Shown: positions 17,020-25,444 of the stretch, piece after piece
Numbering within the stretch: the stretch's first letter is position 1
Layout of the letters: each line of letters opens with the position of its first letter
DNA from: JBMOOG01 sp049324535
Lineage (GTDB): Bacteria; Pseudomonadota; Alphaproteobacteria; Rhodobacterales; Rhodobacteraceae
Assembly (NCBI GenBank): GCA_049324535.1
Contig: JBMOOG010000017.1
Span: 1-64,000, forward strand
Length of the DNA stretch: 64,000 bases
Direction: 5' to 3'
Translations under genes and position numbers: made by a program
The notes under the pieces: generated by a model
What the model was told of the DNA's origin: nothing
What the model saw: the letters and a program-made list of their open reading frames with translations, nothing else
The model's database searches: none

Positions 17020-17940
17020 CTACCTCCTTGTTGAATCGTGAAGTTCCGTGTCCCGGCCTTCGCCGGAAAGCCCGGCCAGCGCGGCGCGCAGATTGCCCCC
17101 GGCGCGGGCCAGCGCCGCCTCGGCCTGCGCGGGCGAGAGGCCGCGGGCGATGAGGATCGCGGTCTTCGGCGCACCCCGCGCAGCGGCGAGCGCCTGCGCC
17201 GCATCGCCGGTCCCGGCGATCGCGGCCACGATGGCTTCGGCGCGCGCGCGCAGCTTGGCGTTGTCGGCGCGCACCCCCACCATGCGCCCGTCGTGGATCG
17301 CGCCGATGTGCACGCCCATCAGCGTGGACATGAGGTTCAGCGCAGCCTTCTGCGCGGTGCCCGCACCCATCCGGGTCGAGCCCGCCACCACCTCGGGGGG
17401 CGTGGCCAGCAGCACCGGAATGTCGGCCGCGGCCAGAAGCGGCGTGTCCGCGTTGTTGGCCAGCGCGATCACCCGCGCGCCGGCGCCGCGCGCGGCCTGC
17501 GCGAAACCGACGGCCCAGGGCGTGCGGCCCGAGGCCGCCACCACCACCGCCGCATCCGCGGCCGTAAGCCCGGCGCCCGCGGCGCGTCCCGCCTCGGCGT
17601 CGTCCTCGGGCCCGCCGGGCATGAGCGGCCCCTGCGGCAGCCCCTCGGCCAGGAACAAGCGCAGGCGCGCCGGATCGATCCCGAAGGTGCCGGCCAGCTC
17701 CATCGCATCGGCCATGGCCATCAGCCCGGACGAACCCGCGCCGGCATAGGCGAGGCAACCGCCGCCCTCGAGCGCGTCGGCCAGCGCCCGCGCAGCGCGG
17801 GCGAGATCGGGCAGGGCGGCCGCCACCGAAGCGAGCGCCCGCGACTGCCCGTCCAGCAAGCGGCGCAGGATCGTCTCGGGCGGCAGGGTGTCGAGCCCCT
17901 CCGCATCGGGATGCACGGCTTCCGTGACCGGCAGCGCCAT
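17020..17940 (-). CDS. murQ: N-acetylmuramic acid 6-phosphate etherase
   Basis: 306 aa. A SIS-domain lyase that removes the lactyl ether of MurNAc-6-P to give GlcNAc-6-P in peptidoglycan recycling. Visible: an N-terminal helix region (VHPDAEGLDTLPPETILRRL), the SIS phosphosugar site 'CLAYAGAGSSGLMAMADAME', 'VVVAASGRTPWAVGFAQAAR', and the family block 'EVVAGSTRMGAGTAQKAALN'. ATG at 17940 is chosen because GGGAGGG precedes it by 4-5 bases. It is the first gene of the leftward operon and is transcribed from the region carrying a GntR-type direct repeat at 17969-17985. It feeds GlcNAc-6-P to NagA encoded in the divergent operon. Confidence 0.9.
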   Translation of the reverse strand: MALPVTEAVHPDAEGLDTLPPETILRRLLDGQSRALASVAAALPDLARAARALADALEGGGCLAYAGAGSSGLMAMADAMELAGTFGIDPARLRLFLAEGLPQGPLMPGGPEDDAEAGRAAGAGLTAADAAVVVAASGRTPWAVGFAQAARGAGARVIALANNADTPLLAAADIPVLLATPPEVVAGSTRMGAGTAQKAALNLMSTLMGVHIGAIHDGRMVGVRADNAKLRARAEAIVAAIAGTGDAAQALAAARGAPKTAILIARGLSPAQAEAALARAGGNLRAALAGLSGEGRDTELHDSTRR

Positions 17941-17968
17941 TCGATTCCCTCCCCAGGCTCCAAACAAG

Positions 17969-17985
17969 ATACCTTTTTAATACCT
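17969..17985. promoter_or_regulatory. Putative GntR operator, murQ side
   Basis: ATACCT at 17969-17974 is repeated at 17980-17985, an 11-bp period or one helical turn. On the minus strand (the murQ direction) this reads AGGTAT-N5-AGGTAT, and it lies about 30 bases upstream of the murQ start. The same arrangement in the opposite orientation stands before the kinase gene. One regulator, most likely the GntR protein at 18962-19729, would control both directions. Confidence 0.6.
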
Positions 17986-18068
17986 CTTGTCCAATTCTTT
18001 CTCGCGAGACACGCTTTACGCCCCTGATGAGCCGTCGCATCGCAAGAAATGGCTTTCTTTTGCGCAAC

Positions 18069-18085
18069 AGGTATCATAAAGGTAT
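18069..18085. promoter_or_regulatory. Putative GntR operator, kinase side
   Basis: AGGTAT at 18069-18074 and again at 18080-18085 (AGGTATCATAA-AGGTAT), just upstream of the ATG at 18093. It has the same hexamer and 11-bp period as the site at 17969-17985 but the opposite orientation, so the intergenic region has one operator for each divergent operon. Its closeness to the start codon suggests repression by blocking transcription. Confidence 0.6.
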
Positions 18086-18092
18086 TGTCATC

Positions 18093-18965
18093 ATGACGCG
18101 TGGCCTTACCCTGATCGGCATTGACGGCGGCGGCACGGGGTGCCGGGCGCGGGCGATCCTGCCGGACGGCCGGCGGATCGACGCGCAGGGCGGTCCGGCC
18201 AACGTCTCCCGCTTCGACAGCGCCCTTGCGAACCTGCGCGCGCTGATCGCCGATCTGGCCGGGAAGGCAGGGGTCGCGGACTGGCGCGGTGCGCGCGCGC
18301 ATCTCGGCCTGGCGGGCGTGGTGACGCCGGAGATCGCGGCGCGGGTCGCCGCGGCGCTTCCGCTCGAGTCTCCGGCCGTGACCGATGATCAGCCCACCAT
18401 GATCGTGGGCGCGCTCGGCGCCGAGGACGGCGCCGTGGCGGCCGTCGGCACCGGATCCTTCGTCGGCCGGCAGTCGGACGGCGCGATCCGCTGTCTCGGC
18501 GGCTGGGGCTTCGTGCTGGGCGATCAGGCGGCGGGGGCCTGGCTCGGGCGGCGGCTTCTGGAAGAGGCGCTTCTGGCCGCCGACGGCATCGCGCGGTCAA
18601 GCGAGCTGACCCGCGCGATCCTCGACCGGCTGGGCGGGGCGCCGGGCATCGTCGCCTTCGGCTTCCGCGCGGGCCCCGACGAATTCGCCGATCTCGCCCC
18701 CGCGATCACCGCCGCCTCCGACGCGGGCGATCCGGTGGCGGAGGCGCTGATGGCCGAGGGCGCGGCCTATCTGGTGCGGGCGCTCGACGCGCTTGGCTGG
18801 CCGGCGGACGAACCCCTGGTGCTGGCGGGCGGACTGGGTCCGGCCTATGCCCGATACCTGCCGGAACGGGCGCGGGCCGCGGTGACACCCTCCCGGGGCA
18901 CGGCGCTCGACGGGGCGCTGGCGCTGGCCGCGCGCGCCGCCGGGAACGGGAACGGTCCGCGATGA
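18093..18965 (+). CDS. BadF/BadG/BcrA-type ATPase, probable N-acetylglucosamine kinase
   Basis: 290 aa. ASKHA fold: phosphate-1 loop 'LIGIDGGGTGCRARAIL', phosphate-2 'GAVAAVGTGSFVGRQSDG', and a later 'GWGFVLGDQAAGAWLGRRLL' typical of GlcNAc/glucosamine kinases of this family. It would phosphorylate imported GlcNAc (or GlcN) to the 6-phosphate. ATG at 18093 follows the operator; an upstream in-frame extension has no support. Its stop overlaps the GntR gene by four bases, making it first in the rightward operon. Confidence 0.87.
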   Translation: MTRGLTLIGIDGGGTGCRARAILPDGRRIDAQGGPANVSRFDSALANLRALIADLAGKAGVADWRGARAHLGLAGVVTPEIAARVAAALPLESPAVTDDQPTMIVGALGAEDGAVAAVGTGSFVGRQSDGAIRCLGGWGFVLGDQAAGAWLGRRLLEEALLAADGIARSSELTRAILDRLGGAPGIVAFGFRAGPDEFADLAPAITAASDAGDPVAEALMAEGAAYLVRALDALGWPADEPLVLAGGLGPAYARYLPERARAAVTPSRGTALDGALALAARAAGNGNGPR

Positions 18966-19729
18966 GCGCGCGCACCCCGGCCGACTTCCTGCGCCCGGCG
19001 GGCTGGCTCTCCGAGGATGGCGGGCCGCTCTACGCGCAGCTCCGCCGCCGGATCGAGGCGGGGATCGACACCGGCGTGCTCGCGCCGGACACCGCGCTTC
19101 CGCCCGAGCGCGACCTCGCCGCCCTGACCGGGCTGTCGCGGGTGACGGTGCGCAAGGCGATTGCCGATCTGGCGGCGCGCGGCCTCGTCGTGCAGCGCCA
19201 GGGGTCGGGATCCTGGATCGCGCCCTCGCGGCCTCGGGTCGAGCAGCAGCTGACCCGGCTCACCTCCTTTTCCGACGACATGGCCCGGCGGGGCCTCACC
19301 ACCGAGACGCGCTGGCTCGAGAGGGGGCTCTTCATGGCGAGCGCCGAGGAACGCGCCGCTCTGGCGCTGGCCGGGGACGGGCAGGTGGCCCGGCTCGCCC
19401 GGCTGCGTCTGGCCGACGGCCGGCCGATGGCGATCGAGCGCGCGGCGCTGTCGCCCGAGATCCTGCCCAATCCGCTGGCCGTGCAGACTTCGCTCTACGA
19501 GGTGCTGGGCGCGGCCGGACACGCGCCGGTGCGGGCGACCCAGAGGATCACCGCGGTGAACACCGGACCCGAGGAGGCGGCGCTTCTCGGCCTTGCGCCG
19601 GGGGCGGCCGGGCTTTCGATCACGCGCCTCTCCTATCTGGCCGACGGCCGGGTGGCCGAGTTCACCCGGTCGCTCTACAGGGGCGACGCCTATGATTTCG
19701 TCGCGGAACTGCAACTGGCGGAGGCCTGA
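18962..19729 (+). CDS. GntR-family transcriptional regulator (UTRA domain)
   Basis: 255 aa. The N-terminal winged helix-turn-helix covers about residues 20-85 ('LYAQLRRRIEAGIDTGVL', 'LPPERDLAALTGLSRVTVRK', 'RGLVVQRQGSGSWIA'). A C-terminal UTRA effector domain follows ('ALSPEILPNPLAVQTSLYEV', 'ALLGLAPGAAGLSITRLSYL'). It belongs to the NagR/HutC group that commonly senses GlcN-6-P or GlcNAc-6-P. It is encoded within the rightward operon, and the paired AGGTAT repeats between murQ and the kinase are its likely targets. Confidence 0.93.
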   Translation: MSARTPADFLRPAGWLSEDGGPLYAQLRRRIEAGIDTGVLAPDTALPPERDLAALTGLSRVTVRKAIADLAARGLVVQRQGSGSWIAPSRPRVEQQLTRLTSFSDDMARRGLTTETRWLERGLFMASAEERAALALAGDGQVARLARLRLADGRPMAIERAALSPEILPNPLAVQTSLYEVLGAAGHAPVRATQRITAVNTGPEEAALLGLAPGAAGLSITRLSYLADGRVAEFTRSLYRGDAYDFVAELQLAEA

Positions 19730-19732
19730 GAC

Positions 19733-20761
19733 ATGAACGAAACCAGTCGGATGGCCGCCGAAGTTCAGGAAATACCTCAGGCGGTCGCGCGTCTTCTCTC
19801 CGAGGGGGCCGAGGCGATTTCTACCGCCGCCGGCGATGCGCGGGCGCGCGATCCCCTGTTCATCGCGACCGTGGCCCGGGGGTCGTCCGACCACGCCTGC
19901 ACCTATCTGAAATACGCGGCCGAGCTGACCCTCGGCCTGCCGGTCGCCTCGATCGGTCCCTCGGTCGCCTCCATCTACGGCGCCCGCCTGCGGATGGACC
20001 GGGGCCTCTGCCTTTGCGTCTCGCAGTCCGGCCAGTCGCCCGACATCGTCGAGATGGCGGGCAGCGCCCGTGCAGGCGGTGCGCTGACCGTCGCGCTGAC
20101 CAATCACCCGCAAAGCCCTCTGGCCGCCGCCTGCGACCGGACGCTTGCGATCCGCGCCGGGGCCGAGCTGTCCGTCGCCGCGACCAAGACCTTCGTGACC
20201 TCGGCGGTGGCCGGGCTGGCGCTGATCGCCGAATGGTCGGGCGACGCCGCCCTGCGCGCCGCGATCGCGCGGCTTCCCGACACGCTGGCCGAGGCGGCGG
20301 CGACCGACTGGGCGGGCCTGAGCGAGGCGCTCGCCGGGGCCTCGACGCTGTTCACGCTGGGGCGGGGGCCCGCCTTCGCGATCTCGAACGAGGCGGCGCT
20401 CAAGTTCAAGGAGACCTGCCGGCTGCACGCCGAGAGCTATTCCTCGGCGGAGGTGCTGCACGGGCCGGTCGCCATCGTCGAACCGGGGTTCACGGTGCTG
20501 GCCTTCGCGGCGGCGGACGCCGCCGAGGCGGGCGTCGCGACGATCGCCGACCAGCTGGCGGGGAAGGGGGCCGCGGTCTTCGTCACGAGCGGCCGGGCGA
20601 CGTCCGCGACCGCGCTGCCCGCCGTTCGGACCGGCCATCCGCTGACCGACCCGCTGGCGCTGATCGTGACCTTCTACGCGATGGTCGAGCGGCTGGCGCG
20701 GGCGCGGGGCATCGACCCCGACGCGCCGCGCCATCTGCGCAAGGTGACGGAGACGGTCTGA
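19733..20761 (+). CDS. SIS-domain sugar-phosphate isomerase/deaminase (GlmS/AgaS-like)
   Basis: 342 aa with two tandem SIS domains and no glutaminase domain. The first has 'LFIATVARGSSDHACTYLKY' and 'LCLCVSQSGQSPDIVEMAG'; the second has 'ASTLFTLGRGPAFAISNEAA' and 'ALKFKETCRLHAESYSSAEV' with LHGPVAIV after it, a GlmS-isomerase-like signature. In this setting it most likely acts as glucosamine-6-phosphate deaminase, giving fructose-6-P and ammonia and replacing NagB, which is absent from the cluster. It starts 3 bases after the GntR stop, and nagA follows after a single base. Confidence 0.88.
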   Translation: MNETSRMAAEVQEIPQAVARLLSEGAEAISTAAGDARARDPLFIATVARGSSDHACTYLKYAAELTLGLPVASIGPSVASIYGARLRMDRGLCLCVSQSGQSPDIVEMAGSARAGGALTVALTNHPQSPLAAACDRTLAIRAGAELSVAATKTFVTSAVAGLALIAEWSGDAALRAAIARLPDTLAEAAATDWAGLSEALAGASTLFTLGRGPAFAISNEAALKFKETCRLHAESYSSAEVLHGPVAIVEPGFTVLAFAAADAAEAGVATIADQLAGKGAAVFVTSGRATSATALPAVRTGHPLTDPLALIVTFYAMVERLARARGIDPDAPRHLRKVTETV

Positions 20762-20762
20762 C

Positions 20763-21944
20763 ATGGGCGGCGAACGCTTCGCGCTGACCGGCGCACGGGT
20801 CTTCGACGGCGGCACGATCGGCCCGGCGACCGTGGTGGTCGAGGGCGGCCGGATCGCCGCGCTGCTGCCCCCGGACGAGACCGGCGGCGCGCCGGCGATC
20901 GCGCTCGACGGCGGCATCGTCGCACCCGGCCTTGTGGATCTTCAGGTCAACGGCGGCGGCGGCATCACCTTCAACGAGACGCCGACCGTTGAGGCGCTGG
21001 AAACGATGGCGGCCGCGCACGCCGGATTGGGCGCGACCACGATCCTTCCCACCTTCATCACCGACCGGCCTGACCAGCAGGCCCGCGCGATCGCCGCGGT
21101 GGTCGAGGCCTGCGCGCGCGGGGTGCCCGGAATCGCGGGCCTGCACCTCGAGGGGCCGCATCTGAGCCTCGCGCGCAAGGGCGCACACGATCCGGCGCTG
21201 ATCCGGCCGATGGACGCCGCCGACCTCGACGCGCTGATCGGGGCCGCGCGGCGCCTGCCGCGCCTCATGGTGACGCTCGCGCCCGAATCCGTCAGCCCGC
21301 AGCAGATCGCGGCGCTGGCCGGGGCAGGGGTCACGGTGGCGCTCGGCCATACCGATTGCTCCTACGAGGCGGCGCGGGCCGCCGCCGCCGCCGGTGCGCG
21401 GGTCGCGACCCATCTCTTCAACGCGATGAGCCCGTTGCAGAACCGCGCGCCCGGACTGGTCGGCGCCGTGCTGGACGAGGGCGGCCTCGACTGCGGCCTG
21501 ATCGCCGACGGGGTGCATGTGCATCCGGCCGCGATCCGCGCCGCGCTGGCCGCCAAGCGCGGTCCGGGCGCGGTCTTCCTGGTGAGCGACTGCATGGCCC
21601 CGGCGGGCACGGCCATGGACCGGTTCACCCTCAACGGGCGCGAGGTGCGCCGCGAGGCCGGGCGGCTCACGCTCGGGGACGGCACGCTGGCGGGCGCCGA
21701 CCTCGACCTGCCCCGCGCGATCCGGGTGATGACGGGCGCGGTCGGGATCGCGCTTGACCGTGCGCTGGCGATGGCGACGGCGATTCCGGCGCGCGTGCTC
21801 GGCCTTGCGGACCGGGCCGGCCGGATCGCCCCCGGCCGCGCGGCGGATCTGGTGCATCTGTCGGACGCGCTGCACCTCAGCGCGGTCTGGCGCGCCGGCC
21901 TGCCGCAGCCGCTGGCGCCGGGGTTGCACGGCGGCCCAGGCTGA
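20763..21944 (+). CDS. nagA: N-acetylglucosamine-6-phosphate deacetylase
   Basis: 393 aa, an amidohydrolase-superfamily TIM barrel. Motifs: 'VAPGLVDLQVNGGGGITFNE', the metal-ligand 'GLHLEGPHLSLARKGAH', 'VALGHTDCSYEAARAA', 'THLFNAMSPLQNRAPGLVGA', 'LIADGVHVHPAAIRAAL' and the catalytic Asp in 'FLVSDCMAPAGT'. It converts GlcNAc-6-P to GlcN-6-P and acetate, linking MurQ and the kinase upstream to the SIS deaminase. Translation is almost contiguous with the SIS gene. Confidence 0.95.
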   Translation: MGGERFALTGARVFDGGTIGPATVVVEGGRIAALLPPDETGGAPAIALDGGIVAPGLVDLQVNGGGGITFNETPTVEALETMAAAHAGLGATTILPTFITDRPDQQARAIAAVVEACARGVPGIAGLHLEGPHLSLARKGAHDPALIRPMDAADLDALIGAARRLPRLMVTLAPESVSPQQIAALAGAGVTVALGHTDCSYEAARAAAAAGARVATHLFNAMSPLQNRAPGLVGAVLDEGGLDCGLIADGVHVHPAAIRAALAAKRGPGAVFLVSDCMAPAGTAMDRFTLNGREVRREAGRLTLGDGTLAGADLDLPRAIRVMTGAVGIALDRALAMATAIPARVLGLADRAGRIAPGRAADLVHLSDALHLSAVWRAGLPQPLAPGLHGGPG

Positions 21945-21976
21945 CGCAGGCTGCGCCCGCAGCCGAGGAGACCCCG

Positions 21977-22825
21977 ATGACCGTCTACGATCCGCGACCC
22001 TGTGAACTCGGGGAAGGGCCGCTCTGGCACCCGCTGCGGGGCCAGCTCTTCTGGTTCGACATTCTCGCGGGCCGCCTGCTGACCCGCGGACCGGCCGGGC
22101 CCGGCGACTGGGACTTCGGCGAGCCGGTCTCGGCCGCGGGCTGGATCGACCGCGACCGGATGCTGATCGCGGCGGCAAGCGGCCTGTGGCGCGTCGATCT
22201 GGCCGACGGGTCGCGCCAGAGGCTCTGCGCCCTGGGGCCGTCCGGCACCCGGTCGAACGACGGTCGCGCCGATCCGCAGGGCGGGTTCTGGATCGGCACC
22301 ATGGGCCTGACCGCGGGCCGGGGCGAGGGCGCGATCTGGCGCTGGCACCGGGGCGAGCGGCGCTGTCTCTACCCGGGCATCACCATTCCCAACGCGATCG
22401 CCTTCACGCCCGACGGAACCGAGGCGCGCTTTGCCGACACCGTCGAGGGCCGGGTGCTGCGGGTCGCGCTCGACCCCGACGGCTGGCCGGCGGGCGAGCC
22501 GACGGTCTTTCTCGACCTGCGGGCCGAGGGTCTGAACCCCGACGGCGCCGCCATCGATGCCGACGGGGTGATGTGGCTGGCGCAATGGGGGGCAGGGCGG
22601 GTCGCCGCCTACGGGCCCGATGGCCGGTTCCTGCGGGCGGTCGCGCTGCCGGCCCCCCACACGAGCTGCCCGGCCTTCGGCGGGCCGGACCTGCGCACGC
22701 TCTTCGTCACCACCGCGCTCGAGGGCATGGACAGCGACGCCCGGCTGGCCCACCGCCTGGCCGGGATGACCTTCGCGATCGAGAACGTCGCGCCGGGCCG
22801 GCCCGAGCATCGGGTCGCGCTCTGA
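21977..22825 (+). CDS. SMP-30/gluconolactonase/LRE-family protein
   Basis: 282 aa, a six-bladed propeller lactonase. The metal-binding Glu is in 'RPCELGEGPLWHPLRGQLFW', the Asn/Asp pair in 'TRSNDGRADPQGGFWIGTMG', and a further set in 'TIPNAIAFTPDGTEARFADT' and 'GLNPDGAAIDADGVMWLAQW'. It is the last gene of the amino-sugar operon, 32 bases after nagA with 'GAGGAG' before the start. A sugar lactonase is not needed for the classical Nag route, so it probably pairs with the Gfo/Idh dehydrogenase of the divergent operon in a side oxidation. Confidence 0.9.
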   Translation: MTVYDPRPCELGEGPLWHPLRGQLFWFDILAGRLLTRGPAGPGDWDFGEPVSAAGWIDRDRMLIAAASGLWRVDLADGSRQRLCALGPSGTRSNDGRADPQGGFWIGTMGLTAGRGEGAIWRWHRGERRCLYPGITIPNAIAFTPDGTEARFADTVEGRVLRVALDPDGWPAGEPTVFLDLRAEGLNPDGAAIDADGVMWLAQWGAGRVAAYGPDGRFLRAVALPAPHTSCPAFGGPDLRTLFVTTALEGMDSDARLAHRLAGMTFAIENVAPGRPEHRVAL

Positions 22826-23177
22826 CGGCGGGCGCCGGGCCGCGTGCACCGTTGCACAGCGGTTGTGCGACGGTCCTGCGCGGGCCCATTCCGTGTCCCG
22901 TGGGGCCGGAAACCGGACCGCGCGCCGCGCCATGCGGTGCGACATCCTGGGAGAAAGTCTCTGCAAGCCATTGATTATGAATTAGATTGGGTTGCGCTTC
23001 CGCCGATGCGGTCCGGCCGCAAAGGTTCCACGCCGACGCGCGCACATTTCGTCGAACCGATGCGAGCCTTCCGTGATTTTCCTTCGCGAGGGTCCACGCC
23101 AGATGCTGGGTTGCCGGACGCGATGGTCCGGCTCCGCGGCACCGACGGTCGGTGTCGCCCCACCAAGGACAGATGCC
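22826..23177. other. Intergenic region, no gene seen
   Basis: 352 bases between the lactonase and a small secreted protein. No tRNA, rRNA or convincing coding frame was found on either strand. An AT-richer patch (about 22962-22990) is the only compositional change and may hold a promoter for the gene at 23178. I saw no U-tailed hairpin after the lactonase stop. Confidence 0.5.
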
Positions 23178-23432
23178 ATGAAACAGATCCTTCTCGCCTC
23201 CGTGACGGTGCTTTCTCTCGCGGCTCCGACCTTCGCGCAGACCGCCGAGAACGGGCTTCCCAAGGAAATCCGCAACGAGGTCAGCATGGTTGCGCCCGGT
23301 GTCGACTTCGCGGCCCTGACCCCGCAGCAGGTCACGGCGCTGAGCCTGCTGAGCCAGAACAAGGCCAACGGCACCGTCAACGCCGATGATCGCGCGGCCT
23401 ACATCCGCGTGGTTCTGGGCTGGCAGGCCTGA
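23178..23432 (+). CDS. Small secreted hypothetical protein
   Basis: 84 aa. MKQILLASVTVLSLAAPTFA is a clear signal peptide with an AFA-Q-type cleavage site. The mature part (about 64 residues) contains 'DFAALTPQQVTALSLLSQNK' and ends in VVLGWQA, with no Cys and no repeats. Family not recognised; similar short periplasmic proteins are common in Rhodobacterales. ATG at 23178 is preceded by AAGGACAG, a fair ribosome site. Confidence 0.65.
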   Translation: MKQILLASVTVLSLAAPTFAQTAENGLPKEIRNEVSMVAPGVDFAALTPQQVTALSLLSQNKANGTVNADDRAAYIRVVLGWQA

Positions 23433-23755
23433 CCGGTCCGTGAGCCGGTCGCGCAGCTCTGCGCCACCGACGTCCGGACCGCCGGGCGGAAAGCGCCGGA
23501 TCGTCCCCAGGGGCGGTCCGGCGCCTTGCTTCCGGACACTTGGGCCGTGCAAGGGTGAGGGGCGGCACCATCGAGGATCGGCAGGGCCATCCGGTGCGGC
23601 CATGGGCCGACAATCAGCGGGCCTATGCAGCCGGCAGAGCACGTCTCTATATCCGATAATCGGTATTATGTCAGAAATATCCGTCGAGCATGGGGCTGGA
23701 CGCAGGCCGTCGCGGACGGCAAAGTCGCATCCGCACCGTTTTCGAGGATATCCGA
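23433..23755. other. Intergenic region with a short palindrome
   Basis: 323 bases with no convincing gene. At 23653-23663 CCGAT-A-ATCGG forms a small perfect palindrome inside an AT-rich stretch (about 23647-23690), roughly 100 bases before the redoxin start. It could be part of a promoter/operator for that gene. Confidence 0.4.
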
Positions 23756-24310
23756 ATGGCCGTCTCTACCCCCGTCTGCGACTTCGGCTGGCCTGCGCCC
23801 GACTTCCGTCTTCCCGGAACCGACGGACGCGACTGGTCCCTGAGCGACATCCGCGGCCCGCGCGGCACCCTGGTGATGTTCATCTGCAATCACTGTCCCT
23901 ATGTGAAGGCCGTGATCGACCGCATCATCCGCGATGCGAAGGATCTTCAGGCGCTTGGCGTGGGTGTGGTGGCGATTTCGTCCAACGACGCCGCCGAATA
24001 TCCCGAGGACGGTTTTGACGCGATGCGCGCCGAGGCCCGGCGGCTCGGCTTTCCGTTCCCGTATCTCTATGACGAATCCCAAAGCGTCGCAAAGGCTTAC
24101 GGGGCGGCCTGCACGCCGGACTTCTTCGGTTTCGACGCCGGTCTCGGCCTTCAGTACCGGGGCCGGCTCGACGCCTCCGGCCGGGCGCCGGCCGCCCCTG
24201 ATTCCCGGCGCGATCTGTTCGAGGCGATGAAACAGATCGCCGAGACCGGCCAGGGTCCGCGCGACCAGATCCCGTCCATGGGCTGCTCGATCAAGTGGAA
24301 GGCGGCCTGA
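23756..24310 (+). CDS. Thioredoxin-fold redoxin (AhpC/TSA type)
   Basis: 184 aa. 'CDFGWPAPDFRLPGTDGRDW' opens the redoxin fold. The peroxidatic-like Cys block is 'LVMFICNHCPYVKAVIDRII' (CNHCPYVK near residue 46-52), and 'GVGVVAISSNDAAEYPEDGF', 'FPYLYDESQSVAKAYGAACT' and PDFFGFD complete the domain. This subgroup, with a CPYVK motif, is usually annotated as thioredoxin family protein; its partner is unknown. It lies 180 bases upstream of the persulfide dioxygenase, so a link to sulfur or redox stress is plausible but unproven. ATG at 23756 begins the conserved region. Confidence 0.85.
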   Translation: MAVSTPVCDFGWPAPDFRLPGTDGRDWSLSDIRGPRGTLVMFICNHCPYVKAVIDRIIRDAKDLQALGVGVVAISSNDAAEYPEDGFDAMRAEARRLGFPFPYLYDESQSVAKAYGAACTPDFFGFDAGLGLQYRGRLDASGRAPAAPDSRRDLFEAMKQIAETGQGPRDQIPSMGCSIKWKAA

Positions 24311-24418
24311 AAGACAAACAAAAGCAGAGGGTTGAGGCCATGACCTGAAGTCAGGCCCGCGCCGGTCCATGCGATGGCGGCGGCGGGCCGGTCGTGGTCC
24401 CTGCCCGGCTCTGGCCGG

Positions 24419-24446
24419 TTTCACATTCAAATCTTGCTATGTGAAA
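24419..24446. promoter_or_regulatory. Inverted repeat upstream of the persulfide dioxygenase gene
   Basis: TTTCACAT (24419-24426), 12-base spacer, ATGTGAAA (24439-24446): perfect 8-bp arms 45 bases before the start codon, in an AT-rich patch. This is likely the operator of a dimeric regulator of the sulfide module. The thiol-persulfide ArsR-type repressors (BigR/SqrR) are the obvious candidates, but no such gene is in the window and the repeat is not their exact consensus as I remember it. Confidence 0.55.
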
Positions 24447-24490
24447 ATGCTGCGCTATATTGGCGCAAAGCGCGACGCAGGAGGAACATC

Positions 24491-25366
24491 ATGACCGCCA
24501 TGAAGCATCCCGAGGTGACGGCCTTCTTCGACGAGGCGACCTTCACCGTGACCTATGTGGTCAAGGATCCCGACAGCACGGCCTGTGCGATCGTCGATTC
24601 CGTGCTCGACTTCGACTACGCCTCGGGCCGTACCGACACCCGCTCGGCCGACGAGGTCATCGGCTTCGTCCGCGCACAGGGCCTGACGGTCGAGTGGCTG
24701 CTGGAATCGCACGTCCACGCCGACCACCTGTCGGCCGCCCCCTACATCCAGGAGCGTGTCGGCGGCAAGATCGGCATCGGCGACCGGATCACCGTGGTCC
24801 AGGACACCTTCGGCAAGATCTTCAACGAAGGCACCGAATTCCAGCGCGACGGGTCGCAGTTCGACCGGCTGTTCAAGGAAGGCGACACCTTCCGCGTCGG
24901 CGGTCTCGAGGGCCGCGTGCTGCACACGCCCGGCCACACGCCGGCCTGCCTGACGTATGTGATCGAGGACGCGGCCTTCGTGGGCGACACGCTGTTCATG
25001 CCGGATTTCGGCACGGCGCGCTGCGACTTCCCGGGCGGCTCGGCCGAGATGCTCTACGATTCGATCCAGAAGATCCTCGCCCTGCCCGACGAGACCCGGA
25101 TCTTCACCGCGCATGACTACAAGGCGCCCGGCCGCGACCAGTACGCCTGGGAATCGACCGTGGGCGAGCAGAAGGCCAAGAACATCCATGTCGGCGCCGG
25201 CAAGGACAAGGAAACCTTCGTCAAGATGCGCAGCGAGCGCGACGCGAAGCTCGCGATGCCCAGGCTCATCATCCCGTCGTTGCAGGTCAACATGCGCGCG
25301 GGACAGATGCCGCCCCCGGACGACAACGGAAAGACCTACCTCAAGGTGCCGGTGAACGGGATCTGA
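24491..25366 (+). CDS. Persulfide dioxygenase-like MBL-fold hydrolase (ETHE1/Blh type)
   Basis: 291 aa metallo-beta-lactamase fold. The HxHxDH metal motif is in 'LLESHVHADHLSAAPYIQER', with further ligands in 'HTPGHTPACLTYVIEDAAFV', 'GDTLFMPDFGTARCDFPGGS' and 'IFTAHDYKAPGRDQYAWEST'. The single-iron enzymes of this group oxidise glutathione persulfide to sulfite. It is followed by an SQR, the enzyme that generates such persulfide. ATG at 24491 is supported by GGAGGAAC a few bases upstream. First gene of the sulfide module. Confidence 0.9.
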   Translation: MTAMKHPEVTAFFDEATFTVTYVVKDPDSTACAIVDSVLDFDYASGRTDTRSADEVIGFVRAQGLTVEWLLESHVHADHLSAAPYIQERVGGKIGIGDRITVVQDTFGKIFNEGTEFQRDGSQFDRLFKEGDTFRVGGLEGRVLHTPGHTPACLTYVIEDAAFVGDTLFMPDFGTARCDFPGGSAEMLYDSIQKILALPDETRIFTAHDYKAPGRDQYAWESTVGEQKAKNIHVGAGKDKETFVKMRSERDAKLAMPRLIIPSLQVNMRAGQMPPPDDNGKTYLKVPVNGI

Positions 25367-25377
25367 CGTGGGACAAG

Positions 25378-25401
25378 GGGGCCGGGCACACGCCCGGCCC
25401 C
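25378..25401 (+). other. Strong intercistronic hairpin in the sulfide operon
   Basis: GGGGCCGGGC (25378-25387), loop ACAC, GCCCGGCCCC (25392-25401), followed by only GTTTC. The 10-bp GC stem may act as a partial terminator or mRNA stabiliser between the persulfide dioxygenase and the SQR gene, adjusting their ratio. Confidence 0.6.
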
Positions 25402-25444
25402 GTTTCAAGAACGGGTGTGGGAGCGCCCGAAGGGAGGGACAAGC

